Assembly: GCF_000177235.2 (NCBI RefSeq)
Contig: NC_014829.1
Location: 2,480,001 to 2,544,000, forward strand
DNA: 64,000 nucleotides
Reading direction: 5' to 3'
From: Evansella cellulosilytica DSM 2522
GTDB lineage: Bacteria; Bacillota; Bacilli; Bacillales; Salisediminibacteriaceae
The notes under the pieces were generated by a model. That model saw nothing but the letters and a program-made list of their open reading frames with translations, was not told where the DNA came from and ran no database searches. The position numbers were made by a program, and so were the translations under genes. Below, piece after piece: positions 36,065 to 45,758 of this stretch (position 1 is its first letter; every line of letters begins with the position of its first letter).

Positions 36065-36128
36065 ACGCAGGGTGTACCCTTGGTTGGGACTTTTGTAGCT
36101 ATTGAACTCCCTACTTTTTAGTAGTTGA

Positions 36129-37699
36129 TTAATTAACGTTAGCTTTAGTTAATTTGAGATTTTTTACTCTACCACCTGAAAAACTAAAACCTGTCACATG
36201 ATCACCTTCATAAATAAACTCAACGACAAAAGTAAAAGGGGCATTTGTTACAAACTTATTTTTATTCAGTTGATAAAGGACTTGTTCATCGTGCCTACTG
36301 TGAGAAAGATATAAGACTCCATCTCTATTGATTATATCGTAAGAAGTATCTATTTCTTTACTTTCATATTGCCCGATAAACTTTTCACAGTTTATCGGTT
36401 TAAACGGTTGAATTTTTGCAAGCGGAACGTGCTTATCCTTCGTCCTTAACAGACCACTCTCTCTATTTAAAAACAGGTTTAAATTTAAATGTTCAATTTT
36501 GAAATGATTTCCTGCTACATGTACTAGCGGTTCATAGCCATAGTCATTTTTTATAAAAGCTTTCCCATCTACCACTTTGATGGTAAAACTCATAAAAAAT
36601 TCATCTTTAGACGGAAAGTAGTCACCCTCGACATCTTCAATATCTATCTTTTCAACTAATTCTTCGTAGTCATCTACCTCTTCATCACTATTTTTTATGT
36701 TAAGTACGACGTCCGCAATAGATAATGCTGCATTTTTCATTGCGATATTTTGCGTATTTGAAAATAAAACAATATCAACATCTGCCTCGATAAAACGTAT
36801 GACAGCACTTCTATAAGCTGCATCCGCCCCCCGTGCTCAATATATGAATGTCCTTTATATTTATCAATAAATATCCCACCAGCATAACTACTTACTGATC
36901 CATCTGTTAATGTCGGTCTCTCATACATCATTTTTAGCGTTTCCTCTTTACAAATAGACGACTGCTTAAAGTTGTCCATCCACTTTAAAAAATCAGTAGC
37001 TGTTGTGTTTAATGACGTTGCCCCGTAAGTACCATAATTTAGTACACTGTAAACATATTGCCCCTCACCATTATTGTAATAAGAATTTGCTTTGTTTCGA
37101 ATAATTTTCGAAAAATGATCTTTAAAGAATGTATTCTCCATGCCTAAAGGCTTAAATATTCTTTCATAAGCAAAATTTTGAAGTGAAGCACCACACATTC
37201 TTTCAACAATTTCTGATAGTAAAGTAAAGTTTGAATTACTATATAAAAATTTCGATGTTGGAGTAAAATTAAGCTCTTTTTGTTTACTTATAACACGAAG
37301 TGCATCTCTTTGCGTAATTGTATCAACAATTCTTACTCCACTTAAACCTAGTAATTCCCACTGATCTCTTATACCACTGACATTGTTTATCATGTTTCTA
37401 ATCGTTACTTTTTCTGTGAAGTTCACGAGATCAGGAATATACTTACTAATGTCATCATCAATATGTATCTTGCCATCCTCATGAAGCAATAATATGCACA
37501 TCACCGTTATTTGCTTTGACACTGACGCTACATGGAAAACTGTCTCATCTTTAACCGGAACGTGGTGTTCTATATTTGCATAACCAAAATTCTTTTTATA
37601 AATAGTTTCCCCATCTTTTCTTACGATAACTTGACCTCCCGGGCAAAAACCTTGCTGCCATTTAGAAAATATGGAATCTATTTTCTCCTCTATATTCAC
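36129..37699 (-). pseudogene. Beta-lactamase-type serine hydrolase interrupted by a frameshift
   Basis: Two overlapping frames (36737-37699 and 36129-36740) form one gene of about 523 residues. The first holds the class C beta-lactamase/PBP-like domain: nucleophile SVSKQ (Ser and Lys of SxxK), YSNSN (YxN), and HGG near its end. The C-terminal frame has the rest of this domain (its missing link would read ADAAYRSAVIRFIEADVDIV) and a lipocalin-like tail (KIEHLNLNLFLN). The break lies at a run of six C (plus strand 36827-36832); seven would restore the frame. Either a real loss or a base-call error. The intact family members are D-amino-acid peptidases or esterases. Confidence 0.8.
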
Positions 37700-37770
37700 T
37701 TTAAAACCTCCAAATCACTAGACTAATATGATCTTTGTCAACTTAAACAGAAGTCCACTTTCCAAAAAGC

Positions 37771-38322
37771 TTATACTCCTTTTGAGAGCTTTAAAGCAAG
37801 CTTTTCTATTTTAGGATCATTTTTAGTAAATCCAACCTTCTCAAAAACGGCCATCATAAATTCATAATGCGCATGTCCTCTACTAGTAATAATTCTATCT
37901 GTCACACATAAATCAGTATCAACATACGTTCCGTCTTCATAATACTCATTGTATATGGCATGGATATGCGGCATTGTCGTGTATTCACAATCTAATAATC
38001 CGGCTGATCCAAGTATCATAGATGACGCGCAGCTTGCAGCAATAATACCGTCATATTCTTGAAGAAAATCAATAAGAGTTTGTTTATCTAATAAACTTTC
38101 ATTTATTTCTCCACCAGCTAGCAAGATCAAATCATATTCCTTAGGATCTTTATTATCTAGAATCTCAGAGTCAACATAGATTCCTCCATCAGTTGCTACT
38201 AAACCACCATCTACAGAAAGTGTATTTATTTCCCAGCCGTCTTGCTTTAAAAACATCTGCATGAGACTAACTTGCCAAATCGCAAAGCCTTCATATACAA
38301 TAAACCCTATTTTTTTCATCAT
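37771..38322 (-). CDS. DJ-1/PfpI-family protein
   Basis: A 183-residue single-domain protein of the class I glutamine amidotransferase-like fold. The nucleophile elbow is AASCASSMIL, with Cys as the likely active residue, and GGEINESLLD precedes it. Members act as glyoxalases/deglycases, chaperones or peptidases; which applies is unclear. Two adjacent ATG codons at 38322 and 38319. Confidence 0.85.
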   Translation of the reverse strand: MMKKIGFIVYEGFAIWQVSLMQMFLKQDGWEINTLSVDGGLVATDGGIYVDSEILDNKDPKEYDLILLAGGEINESLLDKQTLIDFLQEYDGIIAASCASSMILGSAGLLDCEYTTMPHIHAIYNEYYEDGTYVDTDLCVTDRIITSRGHAHYEFMMAVFEKVGFTKNDPKIEKLALKLSKGV

Positions 38323-38423
38323 TCACCTCATTATAGTCTGTCTTTATATCTCAATACTGTAGTAATATCATCATAACAAAAGTACAGGGAAGAATCCTCT
38401 GTTTACTCATACTTAAGTCGTAT

Positions 38424-38458
38424 ACTGAAAAAAGGTTTCATTTTTTTACCTACTGAGT
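38424..38458. repeat. Family A hairpin, copy 10
   Basis: ACTGAAAAAAGGT ... ACCTACTGAGT, between the DJ-1 gene and the phosphorylase gene. Confidence 0.6.
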
Positions 38459-38513
38459 CTACTTTAGCTATTGGACACACCCACTTTTGGTTTATACATT
38501 GTATCTTTAAATA

Positions 38514-38547
38514 GAACACGCCAGCACCAAATGGCACTAGCGTGTTT
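38514..38547 (-). terminator. Terminator of the GH94 gene
   Basis: AACACGC ... GCGTGTT strong hairpin with an inner AGTGCC / GGTGCT pair, just below the stop at 38559. Confidence 0.75.
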
Positions 38548-38558
38548 TATTATGTTTA

Positions 38559-40973
38559 TTAATCTTCTAGAACTACGACAACTTTATGCGTTTTTCCATC
38601 ATTAAAGATTGGCGCTTTGTTCCCCTCAATTTTTTCACCATCAACAGTCATTGATTTAACACCTTTACTAATATGGTTGCTGTTAATGACTTCAATTTCA
38701 TATGTTGCATTTCTGAAGTATTTAGTTGCTTTAAAGCCATCCCACTCTTTTGGTATACACGGATTGATGATCAGTCCGTCATAAGCAGCCATAATACCTA
38801 AAATGTACTTCGTACCTGCTTGATACATCCAAGATGAAGTTCCTGAAAGCCAAGAGTTACGTCCAAGTCCGAACTGAGGATGCTCGTCACCTAAAATGTT
38901 TTGTGGATAAACATAAGGCTCGATTTCATACTCATCGATCTTGTCATTTTTGTATACTGGATTTACTTGCTTATAATATTCGAACGCTCTGTCTCCGTTA
39001 CCAACAATTGTTTCAGCAATCATTGCCCAAGGATTTGTGTGTAGGAAGATTCCCCCATTTTCTTTAGCTCCTGGCGGGTAAGTTGTAATACCACCTTTAT
39101 TCGGGTCAAAGCCATTGAATCCTGGATAACTAAGTTTAATACCATTTTTCGTGTTTAGAATTCTATAGACGGAGTCTAACGCTGTTTCCGCTCTTTCTTC
39201 AGTGGCAAAGCCGGATATTGTTGCCCACGTTTGGCCGTTTACGTATATTTGACCATGTGCATTTTTATGTGATCCTAAAGGTTCGCCATCATGATCAATG
39301 TATCGGATGTACCATTCTCCATCCCACCCTACATTGTTTACAACTTCTTTCATTTCAGCATACCAAGTTTTATACGTTTCAACTGTCTCGGTTTCTCCCA
39401 AGAACTCTAACAGATCAATTAGCTCAAGTAATGCTTTTCCATATAAATGAGCGTTAATAAATGACTCAGCACCAGTTGGTAAGTTGATTGTATCGTTCCA
39501 ATCTGCAAACCCTAACAATGGTAGGCCATTTGCGCCAGTATCATTTCTTGTAAAATGAACAGAGCGCTTCAAGTGCTCTAGAACTGTCCCTGACTCTTGT
39601 GGATTTCCTTCACTATCCTTTTCGTAGAATGGAATTTCTTTATTTAGGAAATCAATATTTCCGGTTTCTTTTACGTAACTACATACAGATTGTACAATCC
39701 AAAGGTGGTCGTCACCATAATAATCTGGTCTATCTGGTCTTTCTCTTGAATCTCCTTCGTTAGCCTCCATTGTAGACGCAAAGAACTGATGCATTGCAGA
39801 ACCATTTCTTTTTTGAGTGTGAAGAAGTTTTTCAATTAGTTCACGTGCATCTTCAGGATAGTTTGGAATAACGCCTAATACGTCCTGTGAGCTATCTCTA
39901 AATCCAATACCTCTTCCACCAAATCCTAGCTGATAAAGAGAAAGGTCTCTTGACCAGTTTTTTGTAATGTAACATTGTCTTGGATTATGGATGTTAAGAA
40001 GTGTATTCATTTGCTCATCAGGAGTTTCAACCTGTAGTTTAGAAAGATAATTATCCCAGAATTTCGCTAAAGAATTGAACGCTTCATCGACATTTTTCTC
40101 ATCACGGTATTTATTAATAGAATTTTGTTCTCTAGAAATTTCTTCACCTTGCCCTAACTGGGTGATTACTCTTTTTGATTCTCCAGGAGCTATCTCTCCA
40201 AGATGATGAAGTAATGCACCAATGTTGTCGCCTCTACTTGCTTCATAATTACTTAACTCTTCATTTTGAAGACTAAGTGGATTTGCCCAAGTACCAAATT
40301 CATTATCTCCTAGGAAAATCTTACGATCAGATTCAATGGATGAAATTGGGTGGTTCGAAGTAAAGTAATTAACACTTGTCCCTCTATTCATAAATGCATT
40401 TTGTGTTAAAACCTTAAATCCATTTTCTTCTTCAATTAGCTTAGACTCCATCGTTTGAGGTACCCAATCCGCATTTGTAAATTGCTTTAATGCATCAAAA
40501 TGTGTGTACTCAACAACAGGAATTAAGTCAAGCTCAACAGGTGTTGTTCTTAAATTTGTAACTTTAATATCACGAATTAATCTAGGATCATTTTCTGGTA
40601 CAAAAACTGTAATTTCTGTTCTAATACCGTTAATTTCAGAGATATATTTAGAGTATCCAAGACCTACTCTACACTCATATAGATCATATTTATCTAGTGT
40701 CGGTACATAGTAAGGAGAAAAAATGTTATAGCTATCATTTTCCTTTACTCTTATGTATGTTGTTTCACCGTTGAATTCGTAACTCGGCAATTGAGGTAAA
40801 TATTTTACAATTCTGTTTAAAGCCGGGTCTCCTTTACAAATAAGTGAGCCTCCCGTTTGGTCTACAAATCCACCAAATTTTAAGTTACCTACATAGTTAA
40901 TCCATTTTGTTGGTGTTTTAGGGTTCGTTATTACATATTCTCTCGTTTCGTCATTAAAATATCCGTATTTCAT
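38559..40973 (-). CDS. GH94 disaccharide phosphorylase (cellobiose phosphorylase-like)
   Basis: An 804-residue protein, close to the 811-residue cellobiose phosphorylases. N-terminal beta-sandwich then (alpha/alpha)6 barrel. Motifs: GFRDSSQD at 357-364, YGDDHLW at 419-425, and the general-acid region ADWND at 490-494. The family splits beta-glucosides with phosphate to give glucose 1-phosphate; whether the substrate is cellobiose, chitobiose or laminaribiose-like is not settled by the sequence alone, though the length and motifs favour cellobiose. No transporter or regulator is nearby. Cytoplasmic. ATG at 40973 follows AAGGAGG. Confidence 0.85.
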   Translation of the reverse strand: MKYGYFNDETREYVITNPKTPTKWINYVGNLKFGGFVDQTGGSLICKGDPALNRIVKYLPQLPSYEFNGETTYIRVKENDSYNIFSPYYVPTLDKYDLYECRVGLGYSKYISEINGIRTEITVFVPENDPRLIRDIKVTNLRTTPVELDLIPVVEYTHFDALKQFTNADWVPQTMESKLIEEENGFKVLTQNAFMNRGTSVNYFTSNHPISSIESDRKIFLGDNEFGTWANPLSLQNEELSNYEASRGDNIGALLHHLGEIAPGESKRVITQLGQGEEISREQNSINKYRDEKNVDEAFNSLAKFWDNYLSKLQVETPDEQMNTLLNIHNPRQCYITKNWSRDLSLYQLGFGGRGIGFRDSSQDVLGVIPNYPEDARELIEKLLHTQKRNGSAMHQFFASTMEANEGDSRERPDRPDYYGDDHLWIVQSVCSYVKETGNIDFLNKEIPFYEKDSEGNPQESGTVLEHLKRSVHFTRNDTGANGLPLLGFADWNDTINLPTGAESFINAHLYGKALLELIDLLEFLGETETVETYKTWYAEMKEVVNNVGWDGEWYIRYIDHDGEPLGSHKNAHGQIYVNGQTWATISGFATEERAETALDSVYRILNTKNGIKLSYPGFNGFDPNKGGITTYPPGAKENGGIFLHTNPWAMIAETIVGNGDRAFEYYKQVNPVYKNDKIDEYEIEPYVYPQNILGDEHPQFGLGRNSWLSGTSSWMYQAGTKYILGIMAAYDGLIINPCIPKEWDGFKATKYFRNATYEIEVINSNHISKGVKSMTVDGEKIEGNKAPIFNDGKTHKVVVVLED

Positions 40974-41337
40974 TATGCCCCTCCTTAATACTACTTAGTT
41001 TAGGTTTACGCTAAAACATTTTCGTACACCACATCAAGTATATAACAATCCGTTTTAATTTCAAAGAGAACTTTGTGAAATTATTTCAACAATTGGACAT
41101 ATTTTGACATGGTATTTTTCTTTTTTACGTTCTCTTAAAAACCTTCCATATCAATAAAAAAGTGACACAATTATATTGTATCACATAAGAAAATTATTTA
41201 TTATTTTATATTATATAATACTGCACTCATTCCACTTAAATAATAGGTTATATTCACTAAAAGGTTTTCGTAAATCAAGGCAAATGAAATAGTTGATCAT
41301 TCACTAACTAAGCTAACTATCATCTAATATATCCTTA
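40974..41337. other. 364-nt intergenic region
   Basis: Upstream region of the phosphorylase gene. AT-rich; no gene seen. The imperfect palindrome GTTTACGCTAAAAC (41004-41017) lies about 30 nt before the start codon and could be a LacI-type or catabolite operator; it is weakly supported. The rest shows nothing recognisable. Confidence 0.4.
41004..41017 (-). promoter_or_regulatory. Possible LacI-type operator before the GH94 gene
   Basis: GTTTACGCTAAAAC, approximate dyad centred on CG. Fits the form of sugar-repressor sites but no regulator gene is nearby. Confidence 0.3.
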
Positions 41338-41799
41338 TTATTCCTTACCAGTATTATATTTATCCATATCATCAAGCATTTTCACTCGTCTTCTAAATTC
41401 CTCTGATGTACTGAATGTTGATTGTAAGAATCTCTCAATTAATTCCTTCGCTATAGTGGGGCCGATAATTTGAGCTCCAATAGCAATCACGTTTACATTA
41501 TCATGCTCGACACATTGATGCGCAGTATAAATATCATGGCATACAGCAGCTCTTATCCCTGGTATTTTATTTGCTGCAATACTAGCACCAACTCCAGTCC
41601 CACATATCATAATCGCTCTCTCTACTTTCTGATTAACAACAGATTGACAAACTTCCTTTGTAATTACTGGAAAATCAACAGGATTCTTGTCAAAAGAACC
41701 GAATTCAATAACTTCATGACCAATATCTTTTAAAAATTGAAGAATTAGTGCTTTTAATGGAAAACCAGCATGATCAGATCCGACAGCTATTCTCATCAT
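41338..41799 (-). CDS. rpiB: Ribose 5-phosphate isomerase B
   Basis: A 153-residue protein of the LacAB/RpiB family: MRIAVGSDHAG start, the active-site CGTGVGASIAANK (Cys as base), AAVCHDIYTA and HDNVNVIAIGA. It interconverts ribulose 5-phosphate and ribose 5-phosphate in the pentose phosphate pathway. The ATG at 41799 or the next codon starts it. Single gene. Confidence 0.93.
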   Translation of the reverse strand: MMRIAVGSDHAGFPLKALILQFLKDIGHEVIEFGSFDKNPVDFPVITKEVCQSVVNQKVERAIMICGTGVGASIAANKIPGIRAAVCHDIYTAHQCVEHDNVNVIAIGAQIIGPTIAKELIERFLQSTFSTSEEFRRRVKMLDDMDKYNTGKE

Positions 41800-41924
41800 C
41801 TCTCGCCCCTTTTGTAAAAATGAGTAGTCTACTTCATTTTACCATATAAGAATTAAAAATCTTTGTCACTTCGTACAACAAATTGATGCTATGTTATAAT
41901 GATACAGACTCCCTAGTAATAGGT

Positions 41925-42020
41925 AGAGGGCACTAAAAAAGGGCGATATTTGATGGCACTGATAAAGGTCGTTTTTTTACCTTATTCAGTCCCTCCGCTA
42001 TTTACCTTTTACAGTGCCTC
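41925..42020. repeat. Nested family A hairpins, copies 11a and 11b
   Basis: Outer arms AGAGGGCACTAAAAAAGGG (41925-41943) and ACCTTTTACAGTGCCTC (42004-42020). Inside lies an inner hairpin GGCACTGATAAAGGT (41955-41969) and ACCTTATTCAGTCCCTCC (41979-41996). Second nested case in the window; ends about 27 nt before the ykuI start. Confidence 0.8.
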
Positions 42021-42046
42021 AATAGGTATTTATGGTGGTGATTGCG

Positions 42047-43258
42047 TTGGATCCATTAGATATTCTTTTAAATAAAGATAAAATTGTTCCTCATTATCAG
42101 CCGATTATTAGTGCTGATAAACAAATCGTTGTAGGTTATGAAGTATTTGCTAGAATGCTCACAAAGAATGGCCCGCAAAGTTTGGGCTCATTTTTTAATG
42201 ATGAATCTATCCCAGATGAATATCGTGATGAAATTGATGACGTTATACAAAACATGGCATTAGAAAGGTTCATTGAATCACCTGAACTTTATATAGTTTT
42301 AAATATTAACATGCAATCGTTGTTAAAAGATGACGGCGATTATTTAATGGAAAAGCTTAATTACTATAAAAATAGAGGATTATTATTAAACCGAGTAGTT
42401 TTGGAATTGAAGGAAAAGGATTATGCAGACAGTTATTCTGACATAAAACATTTAATTACTTATATTCAAAGTACTGGAGTAAATATAGCAATCGGAGATG
42501 TTGGTATTTCTTCTGCTAACCTTGAGAGATTAGCTAATTTAAAGCCTAACATTGTAAAAGTAAATGTCGGATTCCTAGAAGGAGATACTTTTCCCGAACT
42601 ATATCGCGATGTACTTTACTCACTGTCTTTATTAACGAGAAAGCTAGGGTCAACTTTATTATTTGAAGGTATAGATAATTATGCTAAGTTAAACTTTGCA
42701 TGGCGCAACGGGTCACGCTATTATCAAGGCTATTATTTAGGAAGACCTAAAGGAGACTTTGTTGAACCAGAATTTTGTAAGACAAAAATAAAAAAAGAAT
42801 TTCACTTATTTATTGAACACGAGCGAAAAAAAATTGCTGCACAGCACTTATTAACTGAAAAACTTAGCTTATCTTTAAAAGAAATTTTAAAAAACATCAA
42901 TATGAATAATAATATAGACGAAATTGTATTTCGAATTGCTGAAGCAATGGAAAACTATACTTTCAGAGTATACATATGTGATCACGATGGTTTTCAGCAA
43001 TCCTCAAATGCGGTGAAAGGAGAGCATGGTTGGATACTCCAAAGAGAAACTAGACAAAAAAATTGGAGTTGGCGTCCTTATTTCATTGAAAATATCGTTA
43101 GAATGGATCTTGAAAAAAGAGGTATCTTGTCCGATTTATACACTGATATTGAAAAAGATGAAATGATTAGAACATATTCTCATCCACTACAAAACGGGTT
43201 ATTTTTATTTATTGATATTCCCTATTCGTTCTTGTACGAACAAGATGCACTACTCTAA
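42047..43258 (+). CDS. ykuI: YkuI-like EAL-domain protein, probable c-di-GMP receptor
   Basis: A 403-residue protein that matches B. subtilis YkuI in both halves: EAL domain (about 1-235) and the YkuI_C PAS-like domain ending in FIDIPYSFLYEQDALL. A TTG start at 42047 gives the MLDPLDIL-type N-terminus of YkuI and has GGTGGTG upstream; an ATG at 42032 is the alternative. EAL residues: EVF at 32-34, Asn86, Glu120 (ELKE), Lys171 and Glu207 are kept, but the metal-binding DDFG reads GDVG at 150-153 (first Asp lost) and KID reads KVN. Likely binds c-di-GMP without cleaving it. Cytoplasmic, single gene. Confidence 0.9.
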   Translation: MDPLDILLNKDKIVPHYQPIISADKQIVVGYEVFARMLTKNGPQSLGSFFNDESIPDEYRDEIDDVIQNMALERFIESPELYIVLNINMQSLLKDDGDYLMEKLNYYKNRGLLLNRVVLELKEKDYADSYSDIKHLITYIQSTGVNIAIGDVGISSANLERLANLKPNIVKVNVGFLEGDTFPELYRDVLYSLSLLTRKLGSTLLFEGIDNYAKLNFAWRNGSRYYQGYYLGRPKGDFVEPEFCKTKIKKEFHLFIEHERKKIAAQHLLTEKLSLSLKEILKNINMNNNIDEIVFRIAEAMENYTFRVYICDHDGFQQSSNAVKGEHGWILQRETRQKNWSWRPYFIENIVRMDLEKRGILSDLYTDIEKDEMIRTYSHPLQNGLFLFIDIPYSFLYEQDALL

Positions 43259-43296
43259 TAAAATAATCATAACCACTGCAATTATATTTAGTTATT

Positions 43297-43341
43297 CTGC
43301 GGGGATTAAAATATCCCATGCACGTATGGTTTCCCCGCAGA
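43297..43341. terminator. Bidirectional terminator after ykuI
   Basis: TCTGCGGGGA ... TCCCCGCAGA, 10-bp GC-rich arms between the convergent ykuI and lipoprotein genes. Confidence 0.8.
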
Positions 43342-43370
43342 AAGATAAACATTAACAACGATATTATGAT

Positions 43371-44105
43371 TCACTCTCTTTCACTAGTAAACCCTTTGAT
43401 TTCATCAAAATCACCCGTAATCATAATAACATCGTCTGTATCGAATAAAACATAGCTAGGGAATTGATCGATACCTAATAATAAAGCATCTTCCGTAGGT
43501 CCATCAATCCCAGTAACAACTGAACCCGTTTCAAATATATGTGATTTTGATATCAAATCCATAAACTCGTCAGCTTCATCTATATTGTCTTGATAACTTT
43601 CACTACTATCAAAAAATAACACTGCTGTATACATTCCTTCGCCGTATGACTTTAGATTATTGAGTACATCTTGTTCTGTTAATATATCTCCGAAATATTT
43701 TACCTTTTCAGCTGTATATACAGGGAAGGTATCAATAGAATGAAAAGGACCATCATCAAAGTTTACTTTTGTACGTTCCTTTATAAATTCCTCTTTTACC
43801 CAGATTTCCACATTTCCGTAAGATAACTCTTCCAATTCGATTTCTTCATTATCTTCATTTACTATTGCCGTCTCGTCTGTTAATTCTACAATATAAGCAT
43901 ATGCATATTCAGTACTATATGAGTTGACAGAATCATTTTCATTGCGATAATCATCAACATGTACTAATGCCATCTGTTTTTCCTCATAAATCGAATAAGT
44001 ATAGCCTACAATTTCAGCATCCCTATTAAGTTCTTTTTTCTCAATACCATCACTACAAGCTGATAGCAATAGCAAAACGAAAATGAATATACCTGTATTC
44101 TTCAT
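43371..44105 (-). CDS. Lipoprotein with thioredoxin-like C-terminus
   Basis: A 244-residue protein. Lipobox LSACSD at the end of the signal sequence (Cys about 17). The middle is acidic; the C-terminal 100 residues look like a thioredoxin fold (AVLFFDSSESYQDN, FPSYVLFDTDD with the cis-Pro), but no CxxC is present. Function unknown. Single gene. Confidence 0.65.
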   Translation of the reverse strand: MKNTGIFIFVLLLLSACSDGIEKKELNRDAEIVGYTYSIYEEKQMALVHVDDYRNENDSVNSYSTEYAYAYIVELTDETAIVNEDNEEIELEELSYGNVEIWVKEEFIKERTKVNFDDGPFHSIDTFPVYTAEKVKYFGDILTEQDVLNNLKSYGEGMYTAVLFFDSSESYQDNIDEADEFMDLISKSHIFETGSVVTGIDGPTEDALLLGIDQFPSYVLFDTDDVIMITGDFDEIKGFTSERE

Positions 44106-44434
44106 TTAAACAACACCTTCGTTTTTTTTTATTTTTTTGGCTCTGTTAAAGGCTAATGTTGATCTCGCGAAAGGTCAACAACAGAGTATGACATGGCCTA
44201 TTTTAAAAAAGTCATTCCATTACACTTTATGTCATATTCTATATTGTTTTATTGTTATTTTACAGTAAAGTGCTTATACAGAAACACCTCTATTATGTCA
44301 TTCTCAACATGTTAGCGATATGTATACTTTTTTAAAAATATTATACGTACTATTTTTAATGTGTAGATAAGGATGAAATGCAATAAAAAAACTGTTATCG
44401 TAGTTATATGATTAATGAGTAAAGTGAGGAAATA
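44106..44434. other. 329-nt intergenic region with solo inverted repeat
   Basis: Divergent promoter region of the lipoprotein and GNAT genes. Contains GGCTCTGTTAAAGG...CAACAACAGAG (44139-44186), which resembles a lone IS-end or small non-autonomous element. No gene recognised. Confidence 0.4.
44139..44186. repeat. Inverted repeat resembling an IS end
   Basis: Starts GGCTCTGTTAAAGGC and ends GTCAACAACAGAG with CTCTGTT/AACAGAG termini and a GTTGA/TCAAC inner pair. No transposase nearby, and no second copy in the window. Confidence 0.35.
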
Positions 44435-44986
44435 ATGATGATGATTAGACAAGCAACTGTAAATGATTGGAAAGGTATAGCGAAAGTACAAGTTGATAGT
44501 ATGCGCGAAGCATATAAAAACCATTTTCCAGCAAAAGTAATTGATAATATGAACTATCTTGACCGTGAAAATAGGTGGCAGAACGACCTTCCTAAAACAA
44601 TTAGCGGAGGTACGATGAATTATGTAGTCGTAAATGAAAAAGATATAATTATTGGGTTTGCATTAGGTGGTACAATGAGAGATCCGCGTCTTAGGATTAA
44701 ATATACTGGGGAACTATATGGGATTTACCTAGTTCCAGAATTACAAGGACAAGGATTTGGAAAAAAGTTATTAGAAAGCGTAGCTTATCATTTAGCATCA
44801 CAACATCACAATAGCATGGCACTTTGGACGTTAAAACCTCATAATTCATGCTTCTTTTTTGAGCGAATGCAAGGAAAGGAAGTTTATGAAAAAAATACGA
44901 TGATAGGTGGAAAAGAATTAAAAGAATGTGCTTATGGTTGGGATGATGTACAATCTATTTTGTCAGAAACGAATCACCTAAACTAA
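44435..44986 (+). CDS. GNAT-family N-acetyltransferase
   Basis: A 183-residue acetyltransferase with the coenzyme A loop in LVPELQGQGFGKKLLESV and a preceding ELYGIYL strand. Start among the ATG repeats at 44435-44441; AGTGAGGAAA upstream. Substrate unknown. Followed by family A hairpin copy 12. Confidence 0.88.
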   Translation: MMMIRQATVNDWKGIAKVQVDSMREAYKNHFPAKVIDNMNYLDRENRWQNDLPKTISGGTMNYVVVNEKDIIIGFALGGTMRDPRLRIKYTGELYGIYLVPELQGQGFGKKLLESVAYHLASQHHNSMALWTLKPHNSCFFFERMQGKEVYEKNTMIGGKELKECAYGWDDVQSILSETNHLN

Positions 44987-45005
44987 ATTAAAGGTCATGT
45001 TGAAA

Positions 45006-45050
45006 AGAGAGCGATTCAAAATGTCATTATGGACCTTCTGAATCGCTCTT
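45006..45050. repeat. Family A hairpin, copy 12
   Basis: AGAGAGCGATTCAAAATGTC ... GGACCTTCTGAATCGCTCTT just after the GNAT gene; probable terminator. Confidence 0.7.
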
Positions 45051-45090
45051 AAGGTAAGTCGTCTTTACCTTCAATTACTATTAAGAGGTT

Positions 45091-45288
45091 TTATCCTTCT
45101 TCATCGCTTCTATGTTTTCTCATTACCTTTGTAGGTGAATAGCCTGGATTAGAATGCAGTTCATAAATGGCATCTACCTCTTTCGCCACCTCTAAATCTT
45201 GTTCATCTCGTGCAATATCCTTTTTAGGTGTTTGTGGTAACGTTTGTTTATTTTTATCTCTTGCTTTTTGTTTATGTGCTCGTCCCAT
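45091..45288 (-). CDS. YfhD-like small basic protein
   Basis: A 65-residue protein beginning MGRAHKQKARDKNKQTLPQTPK, the YfhD family pattern. The ATG at 45288 follows AAGAGGTGAAAAT. YfhD proteins are small, basic and of unknown role, possibly spore related. Confidence 0.75.
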   Translation of the reverse strand: MGRAHKQKARDKNKQTLPQTPKKDIARDEQDLEVAKEVDAIYELHSNPGYSPTKVMRKHRSDEEG

Positions 45289-45443
45289 ATTTTCACCTCT
45301 TTTCCTATTATATTTTTTGAAATAAAAACTACACTTATGTACTATTTTATTTGGATAATGATGGGATAAAATGATAAATTCACACATTTTTCGCTTTAGA
45401 ATATATTAATTAACAAAGTGATTTGAATAGAAGGAGGGTAAAG

Positions 45444-45710
45444 ATGGCTAAGTATCGGAGGAAGCCAATCATTGTAGATGCTGTTAAAATCACAAGGGAA
45501 ATGACTATAAATTCATCAAAAGGCACTTTAAAAGGGGAACCAGGGGATTATCTAGTAACAGAGTTAAATGGGGAACAATACCCTTGTAGTGCAAAGGAAT
45601 TTGAAAATAATTACGTGCCTACAAAAAGTTGGATTGATGTTAAAGGTGTAATAAAACGTTCATTTAAAAAGCTTAAAATAAAAACAAAGGAAATTGTTGC
45701 AAAAAGTTAA
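45444..45710 (+). CDS. PGDYG-domain small protein
   Basis: An 88-residue protein, MAKYRRKPIIVDAVKI, GEPGDYLVTELNGEQYPCSAKEFENNY, matching the PGDYG domain; the ATG at 45444 follows AAGGAGGG. Often a phage- or mobile-element-associated domain of unknown role. Followed by a family A hairpin. Confidence 0.7.
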   Translation: MAKYRRKPIIVDAVKITREMTINSSKGTLKGEPGDYLVTELNGEQYPCSAKEFENNYVPTKSWIDVKGVIKRSFKKLKIKTKEIVAKS

Positions 45711-45711
45711 A

Positions 45712-45749
45712 AAGGAGCTAAAAAGTATGTAATACTTTTTAACTCCTTT
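45712..45749. repeat. Family A hairpin, copy 13
   Basis: AAAGGAGCTAAAAAGTA ... TACTTTTTAACTCCTTT between the convergent PGDYG and RND genes; bidirectional terminator by position. Confidence 0.75.
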
Positions 45750-45758
45750 CACGTTTAG

